From assembly GCA_049583715.1 (NCBI GenBank), contig JBAUWJ010000164.1, forward strand, positions 1-16,297: 16,297 nt of DNA, written 5' to 3'. Within the stretch, counting starts at the first letter, position 1; each line of letters opens with the position of its first letter. The notes under the pieces were generated by a model. It ran no database searches and was not told the origin of the DNA. It was given only the letters and a program-made list of their open reading frames with translations. This stretch comes from JAANXG01 sp049583715 (GTDB lineage: Bacteria; Pseudomonadota; Gammaproteobacteria; Arenicellales; JAANXG01). A program made the translations under genes and the position numbers. Below are positions 1 through 7,411 of the stretch, one piece after another.

Positions 1-298
1 CGGTGGGTCCGGTCGATCCGGTGGGTCCGGTCGATCCGGTGGGTCCGGTGGGTCCGGTGGGTCCGGTCGATCCGGTGGGTCCGGTCGATCCGGTGGGTCC
101 GGTGGGTCCGGTGGGTCCGGTGGGTCCGGTGGGTCCGGTGGGTCCGGTGGGTCTCGGCGGTGATGACTGAGCATGGGCGGGCATCACCGCCGACATGATC
201 GCGGGCTTGGTCCACTTGGTGGGAATGACCCTAATCGCCGTCATGCCGCCGCTGGCAACCACGGCCTTCATGAGATTTCGTTTATTGTTGTCAGTCAT
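1..298 (-). CDS. Collagen-like exported protein, 5' part (runs off left edge)
   Basis: Seen: the minus strand opens with ATG at 298-296, preceded by AGGAA (306-310) at a 7-nt spacing, and stays open for 99 codons to the window edge. Residues 1-48 form a basic start (NNKRNLMK), a mildly hydrophobic stretch and a WTKPAIMSAVMPAHAQSS segment. From residue 49 come RPT and then Gly-Pro-Thr or Gly-Ser-Thr triplets to the edge. Known: Gly-X-Y repeats are the collagen triple-helix signature, and bacterial collagen-like proteins are often surface-exposed and rich in Thr. Inference: the PAHAQS end resembles an export or processing segment I recall from small secreted proteobacterial proteins; no classic twin-arginine is visible. 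The gene is divergent from the PKS and probably unrelated to it. The opposite strand reads Gly-Gly-Ser through the same repeat but has no comparable start. Confidence 0.7.
   Translation of the reverse strand, partial: MTDNNKRNLMKAVVASGGMTAIRVIPTKWTKPAIMSAVMPAHAQSSPPRPTGPTGPTGPTGPTGPTGPTGSTGPTGSTGPTGPTGPTGSTGPTGSTGPT
2..154. repeat. 9-bp tandem repeat, 17 units (collagen-coding minisatellite)
   Basis: Seventeen consecutive 9-bp units alternate between GGTGGGTCC (13 copies, the last ending in T) and GGTCGATCC (4 copies; units 2, 4, 8 and 10). On the minus strand these encode GPT and GST triplets. Because the unit is a multiple of 3, copy-number change keeps frame, so the protein length can vary between strains. 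The array continues past the left edge. Confidence 0.95.
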
Positions 299-339
299 GC
301 GATGTTTCCTACCCGGTACGGAGACGGTATGTAAGCATA

Positions 340-526
340 GCAAAGAAGAAACCGGGTCAGAGAGCATTTGTTCCTAATATTCCAACTGGCAGCATTTCTG
401 GAGGCTGGATTACAGCGCCGAGGGGCAGGCACGATCATTCATAAAGGGTGTGCGCCATAACCTGGTGCGTCTACGTCGTGTATCAGGAATATTAGACAAA
501 AAGTGCTCTCTGCCCCGGGTTTTTTG
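340..526. repeat. Imperfect long inverted repeat, possible small mobile palindromic element
   Basis: The left arm (340-383) and right arm (486-526) are reverse complements with small gaps. The outer-to-inner blocks are CCCGG, TGCTCTCTG, ACAAA and a perfect 10-bp GGAATATTAG/CTAATATTCC pair. The arms enclose about 102 bp (384-485) with no recognisable gene. The CTCTCTGACCC-like arm resembles end sequences I associate with REP-type or transposase-linked palindromic elements, but this is from memory. It lies between the divergent collagen-like gene and the PKS, so it could also fold as a transcript structure or act as a boundary. Confidence 0.6.
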
Positions 527-741
527 TTAATCTGGATATCGAGAAAGCGATCTATTCAAGGGTTCACTGCATGCGCGGGGATGAGCTTTGTCGACGGCAC
601 CTTCGAGAAAGACCACAAACGCAAAGTGGTTCAACCGTGCGTACGATCCGATTGGAAAGCAACCTCGTTGCTTATGAATCTTGCGTCGTGTGCCGGGGTG
701 CTTTACACATCATCTCAAGTGACTTACAGCACGAGTGACCC
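527..741 (+). other. PKS upstream leader, no convincing gene
   Basis: This stretch separates the inverted repeat from the PKS start. The best sigma70-like pair I see is TTGCGT (681-686), a 17-bp spacer and TACACA (704-709), each matching consensus at only 3 of 6 bases, so it is weak. A plus-strand frame from 503 to 745 overlaps the PKS ATG as ATGA, but its 80-residue product has no recognisable domain and starts inside the inverted repeat. No strong Shine-Dalgarno sequence precedes the PKS ATG. Confidence 0.3.
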
Positions 742-3700
742 ATGAACATCGCGACTTGGGAGGACGAGAACCTCGAGGCGTTCGGCGATTACGACGCCCT
801 CGTCTTCGGCGATCGCATGTGGACGAGCCGGTCACTGTATGACAAGAGCCGGCGCCTGGCCGGGGCGCTCGTTGAGCTGGGGCTGGCACCGGGCGATCGC
901 GTCGCTTTGCTGTTGCCGAATGGATTTGAGCTCATGCTGGCGTTCACGGCGACGCTTCGCGCCGGGGGTGTGCCGGTGGTCCTGTATCGTGACTCGAGTC
1001 TATCGGATATCGAGCGCGTGTTTCACCACTGTGGGGCGAAGGCGGTGGTCGCAGCGGCTTCCTGCGTTCTACCGGAGTCGGCCACGCAGGGGGGCATTCC
1101 ACTTCACATCGTGGTGGGTGCTGACGGCTCTTCTGCGGGGACGCACGCTTTTGCCCACCTGCTCGAATACGACAGGCCGTTACTTCAACCCGTGCCTCGG
1201 GACCCCCGCGATGCGGCTCAGTTGGTCTATACCAGTGGGACGACGGGAACGCCGAAAGGCGTTGTCTACAGGCATGGAGAGATCGCCGAGCGTTTCCCTT
1301 TCAGGAAGCCGAAGACCGCCGCGCGCGGTAGTGCCGCCAGGCCCGTCGTGAGGCTGATGGCGCTTCCTGCCGCGCACGCGCTCGGGGGAAGCTTCTTCTT
1401 CCTGCGGCTCACCTCCAAGAGCACCGTCGTTTGCCTCGAGAAGTTCGATCCACGGCAGTTCCTGCGCGCTGTCGACCGGCACCGTGTGACTTCCACGGTG
1501 CTCGTGCCGTCGATGTGCGAAGCATTGCTCGCCGAGGCGGAGGACGGCGACTACGACCTCTCCTCGCTGCGCACGATCGTTGTGGGCGGCGCGGCTGTTT
1601 CGGATTCGCTCGTGCAGCGCTTCGAAGCGTGTTTCGGTAAACGCCTGGTTACCAGCTACGGCCTGACCGAAGCCCCGGGCCTCACATTGAGCAGGTTGAA
1701 CGCCAAGCCAGGTTCCGCCGGACGGCTGCCGCCATCGGTCGAGGTGCGTTTCGTCGATGCCGGCGGACGTGTGCTCCCCCCGGGCGAGATAGGAGAGATT
1801 CAGTTCAGGGGTATCTCTGTCAGCTCGCTCTATGGCTCGGACGAGCAGACCCGTAACGATGGATGGTTGTCCACCGGCGATATGGGATATCTCGATGCGG
1901 ATCGCGAGCTTTTCATCACAGCTCGAAGCAAGGAGCTGATCAGCCAGGCCGGGGTGAAGATTGCGCCCCAAGAGGTTGTCGACGTCATCCTTCCCCTCGG
2001 TGTTCGTGAGTGCACCGTGGTGGGGCTGCCCCATTCCTTCCTCGGTGAGGAGGCGGTAGCTTGTGTCGTGCGGGGTGCGGATACGGCGGTCACCGGGGAG
2101 GAGATACTCGCGCACTGTCGCGCCCATCTCGACAAGCGCAAGGTCCCGACGGGCGTGCAGTTCTTTGATGCACTGCCAAAGACGGAACTGGGCAAGGTAA
2201 AAATCGAAGAGCTGCGACAGGCGGTTCTCCGGAAGCGCTCTGACGTCGCCGAAACCGAGGTGATGCGCCGCCTTCGCTCGGCGCTGCCGGTCGAGCGCGG
2301 TCCCCTCGTAAGGGAGGAGATTACCAAACAGATCCTTTGTATTCTCAACCGTGATCCGACCGCTTCCCCCTGCATCGACATCGATGGCCGAGCCACCTTT
2401 GGCCAGCTAGGCCTGGATTCCCTTGCCTCGGTCGAACTGGCCAATGCCCTCGGCGTCGCGCTGGGCCGTCCGCTCTCGCCGACGGTGACCTTCGATCACC
2501 CTACGGTCGACGACTTGTGCAACGATCTCCTGAAGGAGCTCTTCCCGCCCATTCAGGTCAGCGATACCCCCAAGCCCGGAAAACGCTCGACGGAGCGAGA
2601 GCCGGTTGCGATCGTCGGCATCGGGTGCCGGCTTCCGGGAAACGAACAGACGATCGCGGATCCGGAAGCGTTCTGGAATGTCCTCAAGAGGGGCATCGAT
2701 AGCGCGCGGGTCGTTCCCCGGGAGCGCTGGAACGTCGAGCAGTTCTATGATCCGATTCGCGGTACACCGGGCAAGACCTATACGCGCCAGGGTTCGTTCG
2801 TCGACGATGTCGATCGCTTTGACGCCGAGTTTTTCGGCATCACGCCGTTGGAGGCCAAGGGTCTCGATCCCCAGCATCGCCTCCTGCTCGAAGTCACCTG
2901 GCAGGCACTGGAGCACGCTGGGCAGAACCCCCTCGGTCTCAGTGACCGCGCCACCGGCGTCTTCTTCGGCATCACGGGCTCGACTTACCCGAGCGCCAAC
3001 TTTCTCGGAGTCATGCCGTGCATGGCCCCGGGACGTGTCTCCCAGTTCCTGAACGTGCACGGGCCGTCGGTGGCCGTGGACACCGCCTGCTCGTCATCTC
3101 TGGTCGCCGTTCACCTCGCGGTTCAGAGCTTGCGAAGCGGGGAAAGCGAGATCGCGCTGGCCGGCGGAGTCAATGTCATGACGTCGGCGCGGCCTTTCGT
3201 GTACCTGTCGGGTATCCAGGCCCTGGCCGCGGATGGTCGATGCAAGGCCTTCGATGCGAGCGCCGATGGCTACGGCAGAGGCGAGGGGTGCGTTATCCTG
3301 GTGCTCAAGCCCCTGTCGCTCGCCCTCGAAGAGCACGATCGCGTCATGGCCGTTATCCGCGGAAGCGCGGTGTGCCACGACGGTTCCCGTCAGAGCCTGA
3401 CCGCGCCGAACGGAGCCTCTCAGCAGCTCGTGATCGCTGAGGCGCTGCGGGACGCCCGGGTAGCGCCTTGCGAGATCGACTATCTCGAGGCGCACGGCAC
3501 GGGGACGCCCACCGGCGACCCGATCGAGGTGAAGTCGGCGCTGGCGGTGCTCGGCGACAAGAGAGAGCATCCGCTCCTCATCGGCTCGGTGAAAACCAAC
3601 ATCGGACACCTCGAGGCAGCCGCGGGTGCGTCTGCGTTGGCCAAGGTTGTCCTGGCCCTCGAGCATGGCGAGATTCCGCCGCTCCTCCATCTCCAGAAGC

Positions 3701-6447
3701 TCAATCCGTTGCTCGAACCGCTATCGAAGCTCTTCAGCATTCCAACGGCGGCGCGGCCGTGGCCCGGGATTGGAGGGCACCGTCGCCTCGCCGGCGTCAC
3801 CTCGCTGGGGTTCAGCGGCACGAACGCGCACGCCGTGCTCGAAGAGCCGCCGGACGTTGCGCTCGTGCCACGGGGCGCGGCCGACGAAGTGCGCGGGCCG
3901 GAGCTGCTGTGCCTGTCGGCGCGCACGGAGGAGGCCCTCAGAGAGTTGGCAGACTCGTACTCGCGTTATCTCGAGCATGGTCGGACCCAATTGTTCTCCG
4001 ATGTCTGCTTCACCGCCAATGCAGGACGAGCCCACTTCCCGCATCGCCTGGCCGTGGTCGCGGCGACAGCGCCGGCGGCCAGGGAGCGCCTGACGGCAGC
4101 AGCTCGACGCATCGGGAGCTCCAGTGGCCCGGCCGCGAGGCGTCCCAAGCTGGCCTTTCTGTTTACGGGACAAGGCTCCCAGTACGCCGGCATGGGCCGT
4201 CAGCTCTACGAGACCGAGCGCACGTTCCGGGAAGCGCTCGATCGCTGCGCCGCGATCCTGGAGCCCTTGCTGCCTCGCCCCTTGCTCGAGGTGCTGTACC
4301 CCGACAATCGCCCGCAAGTCAGCGGGCCCACGTTGGACGATGCGGTGTTGGCGCAGCCGGCGCTGTTCGCCTTTGAGTGGTCCCTCGCGGAACTGTGGAG
4401 ATCGTGGGGAGTCGAGCCCGATCTGGTGATCGGCCACAGCCTCGGCGAATACGCGGCGGCCTGCGTTGCCGGCTTGTTCTCCCTGGAGGACGGCTTGCGC
4501 GTCGTTGCCGAGCGCGGACGGCTGACCCAGGAGCTCGTCCGCAACGGTGCGATGCTCTCGATGGTCGCCGGTGAATCGCGTGCGCAAGAAGCTATTGAGG
4601 CCTATAGCGATCTCGTCTCGATGGCCGCGGTCAACGGTCGCGAGAGCACCGTCATCTCCGGCGATGCGAACGCGATCGTCGAGATCGGCCGCAGCTTGAC
4701 GGCTGAAGGGATTGTCAACGGCCGGTTGGCCGTTTCCTATGCCTACCACTCGCCGCTCATGGAGCCCGTGCTCGATGCATGGGAACGCGTGGTCTCTACG
4801 CTCACCTTCTCACCTATGAAGTTGGGTTTGATCTCCACCCTGACGGGGCGTGCGGCAATATACGACGAGGTGTCCCGCCCGGAGTACTGGCGCTCACACT
4901 TGCGAGAGCCGGTGCGGTTTGCGGCGGGAGTCGATCGGTTGGTGGCCGAGGGCTGCGGCGCCTACCTCGAGATTGGACCGGGCCCCGTGTTGCTCGGCAT
5001 GGCGCGTCAGCACCTGGCTGAGAGGGCGGACCCTTACGCCTGGCTGACGTCACTGCGGCGTGAGCGAGGCGCTCGCGAGCAGATACTCGACAGCCTCGGC
5101 GAGCTCTACGTGCGCGGCATGGATCCGAACTGGAGTGGCGTGTACCGGAATACGAGCCTTAAAAGAGTCGTTATCCCCGGTTATCCGTTCCAGCGAAGGA
5201 GCTACTGGAGCGTGCCGCTGGGCTCCACGGTGGAAGAATTCGGCACCGCCGAGCGTACTGGTCAGGCGGCGGTTCGCGCGGCCCGTGCTCGACCGCGGCT
5301 GGCGGTTTCGTTGAGCGAGCGAACGGAGCAGCTCGCGAGTCATCTGCGCCCGATCGTCGCGGAGGTGCTCGGACACTCGCCGGACTCCTTGTCGACCGAT
5401 ACGAACCTGATCGAGCTGGGACTCGACTCCTTGCGGGTGATGGAGGTTCTCTCCGGGGTACGGCAGAAGCTCGATATCGTGTCGTCGCCGGCCGATTTCC
5501 TGGCCCAACCCACCCTCGATGGCTTTGCCGCCCACCTCGCCGCCCAGGTCGTTCCGGACGACGCCGAAGCGCCCGCCTCCCCTGAAACCCTGCAACCGGT
5601 GACACGCCGTCGTGGCAAGGGAAACACGCCGCTCGTCGCGCTCCACGAGAACGGAGATCGGACACCCCTTTTCTGCATGCATCCCGCGGGTGGACAGGTG
5701 ACAGCCTACCTGCGCCTGCAGGCACTGTTCGGCGACCGGCAGCCGCTCTATGCCGTTCAGACTCGCGCATCGGATACGCTCGACTGGGAGCAGCCGACGA
5801 TCGAGGCGATGGCCATCGACTACGCGACGGTCGTTCAAGGCGCGCGTCCGGCGGGACCCTATCGGCTGCTGGGCTGGTCCATGGGCGGCATTATCGCGCA
5901 CGCGGTCGCTCGTGAGCTCGAATCCCGCGGTGAAGTCGTCGAGCAGATAGCGATGGTCGATACGCGACCGCCGGTCGAGCTCGATACCGGCGGGGAAACG
6001 GCCCTTGCGGTCGTGGGCGTGATGCACGATCTCCGGCTCCCAGCAGATTTCTCCCGCGTGACGGCCGGGCTGAGCAGGCTCGGCCCCCAGGGGCCCGACG
6101 ACGCCGACCTCCTGAAGTGGTGTCATGAACAGCAGTTCATTCCCGAGGGCACGATCTCCACAAACGCCTTCAACGGCGCTGTGCGCCGCTACCGCCGGCA
6201 CCTCGAGATGCTGCGTGCATACCGGCCGGTGAGAGTCAATGCGCCGATCGCAGCATTGTGGGCCAGCGCCTCGGCTCCTTTGATGGACTGGCCGAGCTAC
6301 ACGCGGGGAGACGTCGCGGAGAAGGTCGTTGGTGGCACTCACTTCACGGTGCTTCAACCACCGCTCGTCGAGCTCGTCGTGATAGAATTGCAGAGATCGT
6401 TGGGGAGGGCAAGCGGAGTGAGTAGTGTCGGAGGAAATGCAAAATGA
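742..6447 (+). CDS. Hybrid acyl ligase-type I PKS (AL-ACP-KS-AT-ACP-TE)
   Basis: A 1901-residue one-module assembly line. Domains: acyl-AMP ligase ~1-500 (YTSGTTGTPKG from Y163, SYGLTE 305-310, STGD 377-380, A10 Lys K485); ACP1 ~525-600 (GLDS, S560); KS ~620-1045 (DTACSSS with C783, EAHGTG H918, NIGH H956); AT ~1137-1430 (GQGSQ from G1143, GHSLGE S1233); PGYPFQRRSYW linker near 1480; ACP2 ~1500-1575 (GLDS, S1563); TE ~1600-1890 (GWSMG S1713, D1740, H1867). All catalytic residues are present. There is no KR, DH or ER. Known: AL-ACP loading units adenylate a free carboxylic acid and load it on the ACP. Inference: one extension, probably by malonyl-CoA, gives a beta-keto acyl chain that the TE releases. 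The ligase A4 region (ALPAAHALG) lacks the amino-acid-type Asp signature, so an acyl or aryl acid is likelier. The next gene overlaps by ATGA. Confidence 0.93.
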   Translation: MNIATWEDENLEAFGDYDALVFGDRMWTSRSLYDKSRRLAGALVELGLAPGDRVALLLPNGFELMLAFTATLRAGGVPVVLYRDSSLSDIERVFHHCGAKAVVAAASCVLPESATQGGIPLHIVVGADGSSAGTHAFAHLLEYDRPLLQPVPRDPRDAAQLVYTSGTTGTPKGVVYRHGEIAERFPFRKPKTAARGSAARPVVRLMALPAAHALGGSFFFLRLTSKSTVVCLEKFDPRQFLRAVDRHRVTSTVLVPSMCEALLAEAEDGDYDLSSLRTIVVGGAAVSDSLVQRFEACFGKRLVTSYGLTEAPGLTLSRLNAKPGSAGRLPPSVEVRFVDAGGRVLPPGEIGEIQFRGISVSSLYGSDEQTRNDGWLSTGDMGYLDADRELFITARSKELISQAGVKIAPQEVVDVILPLGVRECTVVGLPHSFLGEEAVACVVRGADTAVTGEEILAHCRAHLDKRKVPTGVQFFDALPKTELGKVKIEELRQAVLRKRSDVAETEVMRRLRSALPVERGPLVREEITKQILCILNRDPTASPCIDIDGRATFGQLGLDSLASVELANALGVALGRPLSPTVTFDHPTVDDLCNDLLKELFPPIQVSDTPKPGKRSTEREPVAIVGIGCRLPGNEQTIADPEAFWNVLKRGIDSARVVPRERWNVEQFYDPIRGTPGKTYTRQGSFVDDVDRFDAEFFGITPLEAKGLDPQHRLLLEVTWQALEHAGQNPLGLSDRATGVFFGITGSTYPSANFLGVMPCMAPGRVSQFLNVHGPSVAVDTACSSSLVAVHLAVQSLRSGESEIALAGGVNVMTSARPFVYLSGIQALAADGRCKAFDASADGYGRGEGCVILVLKPLSLALEEHDRVMAVIRGSAVCHDGSRQSLTAPNGASQQLVIAEALRDARVAPCEIDYLEAHGTGTPTGDPIEVKSALAVLGDKREHPLLIGSVKTNIGHLEAAAGASALAKVVLALEHGEIPPLLHLQKLNPLLEPLSKLFSIPTAARPWPGIGGHRRLAGVTSLGFSGTNAHAVLEEPPDVALVPRGAADEVRGPELLCLSARTEEALRELADSYSRYLEHGRTQLFSDVCFTANAGRAHFPHRLAVVAATAPAARERLTAAARRIGSSSGPAARRPKLAFLFTGQGSQYAGMGRQLYETERTFREALDRCAAILEPLLPRPLLEVLYPDNRPQVSGPTLDDAVLAQPALFAFEWSLAELWRSWGVEPDLVIGHSLGEYAAACVAGLFSLEDGLRVVAERGRLTQELVRNGAMLSMVAGESRAQEAIEAYSDLVSMAAVNGRESTVISGDANAIVEIGRSLTAEGIVNGRLAVSYAYHSPLMEPVLDAWERVVSTLTFSPMKLGLISTLTGRAAIYDEVSRPEYWRSHLREPVRFAAGVDRLVAEGCGAYLEIGPGPVLLGMARQHLAERADPYAWLTSLRRERGAREQILDSLGELYVRGMDPNWSGVYRNTSLKRVVIPGYPFQRRSYWSVPLGSTVEEFGTAERTGQAAVRAARARPRLAVSLSERTEQLASHLRPIVAEVLGHSPDSLSTDTNLIELGLDSLRVMEVLSGVRQKLDIVSSPADFLAQPTLDGFAAHLAAQVVPDDAEAPASPETLQPVTRRRGKGNTPLVALHENGDRTPLFCMHPAGGQVTAYLRLQALFGDRQPLYAVQTRASDTLDWEQPTIEAMAIDYATVVQGARPAGPYRLLGWSMGGIIAHAVARELESRGEVVEQIAMVDTRPPVELDTGGETALAVVGVMHDLRLPADFSRVTAGLSRLGPQGPDDADLLKWCHEQQFIPEGTISTNAFNGAVRRYRRHLEMLRAYRPVRVNAPIAALWASASAPLMDWPSYTRGDVAEKVVGGTHFTVLQPPLVELVVIELQRSLGRASGVSSVGGNAK

Positions 6448-6698
6448 GTGAAACTTCGAGCGTGGAGTCGATCCACGAGATACTGACGCAGGTCTGGAGC
6501 GAGGTTCTGGGCGTCAAGGTCGGGCCCGGTGATGACTTCTTCGACCTCGGTGGTGATTCCGTCGCCAGTGTCCAGGCAATGTTCCGTGTCTCCGAGCTGA
6601 TCGGAACCGAGATCCCTCCCACGGCCATCTACGCGCATCCGACCATCGAAGAGCTCGCGGTGCAGGTCGAGCTCCTCTCGAAGGGCGCTCCGGCCTGA
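6444..6698 (+). CDS. Stand-alone carrier protein (PCP/ACP)
   Basis: An 84-residue phosphopantetheine carrier. The motif FFDLGGDSVAS places the attachment serine at S39, and the LGGDS form is typical of NRPS peptidyl carriers rather than the GLDS of the PKS ACPs next door. The fold is complete, ending with PTAIYAHPTIEELA as helix 3-4. Its ATG overlaps the PKS stop as ATGA, indicating translational coupling and matched expression. Inference: it is an in-trans docking or acceptor carrier, perhaps for the condensation domain of the minus-strand AL-ACP-C protein, or a holding site for the substrate of the downstream HD enzyme. No adenylation domain in the window is dedicated to it. Confidence 0.93.
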   Translation: MSETSSVESIHEILTQVWSEVLGVKVGPGDDFFDLGGDSVASVQAMFRVSELIGTEIPPTAIYAHPTIEELAVQVELLSKGAPA

Positions 6699-6715
6699 AG
6701 GCCGAGAACACATAT

Positions 6716-6720
6716 GGAGG
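6716..6720 (+). promoter_or_regulatory. Strong ribosome binding site of the HD-domain gene
   Basis: GGAGG lies 6 nt before the ATG at 6727. It is the strongest Shine-Dalgarno sequence in the window and fixes that start, and it suggests the HD protein is made at higher level than the weakly preceded PKS. Confidence 0.8.
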
Positions 6721-6726
6721 AAGTCG

Positions 6727-7287
6727 ATGGACCCACCCTTTACGCGCCTGGACGAGACCACCGCCGAGCAATGGAAGGTCATCGCCGCTGAGGCGGCGAA
6801 GAGCCAACACCGCGTAGCGGACAACATGTTGCAGATGCTCCGCTCTCTCGCATCCCTTACGGAGGGATTTCCGGTAAACCAGCTCGAGCACTCGTTGCAG
6901 ACCGCGGCGCTGGCGGAGCGCGATGGCGCTGACGAAGAGATGACCGTGGCGGCACTGTGTCACGACGTGGGCAATCTCATCGAGCCGAGCAACCATGCGC
7001 TGATCGCGGCAGAGATCCTCAAACCTTTCGTCAGGAAAGAAGTGTACTGGGTGGTCCGCGTGCATCAGGAGTTTCAGGGACGCTTTTACTTTCATCACTT
7101 CAACCTGGACCGTAACATCAGCGACAGGTACAAAGGCCATCCCGCTTACGGATTGGCGGAGCGCTTCTCCAGCGAATGGGACCAGAGGGCGTTCGACCCT
7201 GACTTCAAGACGCCGCCCCTCGAACACTACGAACCCATGCTCCGAGGGATTTTCTCGCGCAGCAATGCTTTTACAGGCGCCGGGTAG
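6727..7287 (+). CDS. HD-domain metalloprotein, possible HD-type diiron oxygenase
   Basis: A 186-residue HD-superfamily protein. Seen: LEHSLQTAALAERDGAD with H55, then ALCHDVGN with H79-D80, H90 (SNHALIAAEIL), H113 (VHQEF), H123-H124 and WDQRAFDP with D152/D157. The spacings H55 to H79 (24) and H90 to H113 (23) match the His order of HD-domain oxygenases such as PhnZ (H34, H58-D59, H80, H104). Known: most HD proteins are metal-dependent phosphohydrolases, but the PhnZ/TmpB/MIOX branch oxidatively cleaves C-P or C-C bonds with mixed-valent diiron. I cannot see the PhnZ lysine (Q117 lies at H113+4), so the reaction is unresolved. It follows the carrier gene by 28 bp in the same operon, implying a tailoring role. 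The usual alternative would be nucleotide hydrolysis. The 3' end is 11 bp from a convergent gene remnant. Confidence 0.8.
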   Translation: MDPPFTRLDETTAEQWKVIAAEAAKSQHRVADNMLQMLRSLASLTEGFPVNQLEHSLQTAALAERDGADEEMTVAALCHDVGNLIEPSNHALIAAEILKPFVRKEVYWVVRVHQEFQGRFYFHHFNLDRNISDRYKGHPAYGLAERFSSEWDQRAFDPDFKTPPLEHYEPMLRGIFSRSNAFTGAG

Positions 7288-7298
7288 TCCGTCAGGTA

Positions 7299-7409
7299 TC
7301 AGAAATCCGTGCCGGGGTTCAGGATAGCGAGTGGATCCATGACCCGCTTGATGGCCTGCATGGCCTGGATCTCGACCGCGGTGCGCATGTAGACAATACC
7401 GGGCTTCCC
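7299..7409 (-). pseudogene. C-terminal remnant of a second FAD-linked oxidase
   Basis: On the minus strand a 36-residue frame ends with TGA at 7301-7299 and reads YMRTAVEIQAMQAIKR, then VMDPLAILNPGTDF. It aligns with the end of the intact neighbour (YSRTPAELETMRALKG, then ALDPRGILNPGKVL). The frame has no start and begins essentially at the stop codon of the intact oxidase. This is the tail of a diverged paralogue whose body has been lost, or the product of a recombination between two tandem oxidase genes at their conserved ends. It does not encode a functional protein. Confidence 0.75.
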
Positions 7410-7411
7410 GG

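Noticed and set aside
2..154. Possible CRISPR array
   Set aside because: Units are contiguous 9-mers without spacers and are in frame with a collagen-like protein.
503..745. 80-residue plus-strand frame overlapping the PKS start as ATGA
   Set aside because: Starts inside the inverted repeat, no domain or ribosome site; the ATGA overlap is not enough on its own.
1180..2127. 315-residue minus-strand frame
   Set aside because: Antisense shadow of the PKS ligase domain, typical of GC-rich codon use; low-complexity product with no motif.
3721..4749. 342-residue minus-strand frame under the KS/AT
   Set aside because: Shadow of the PKS frame; no recognisable domain, and the plus frame has all catalytic motifs.
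5050..6357. 435-residue minus-strand frame under ACP2/TE
   Set aside because: Shadow frame; the plus strand encodes GLDS and GWSMG motifs continuously here.
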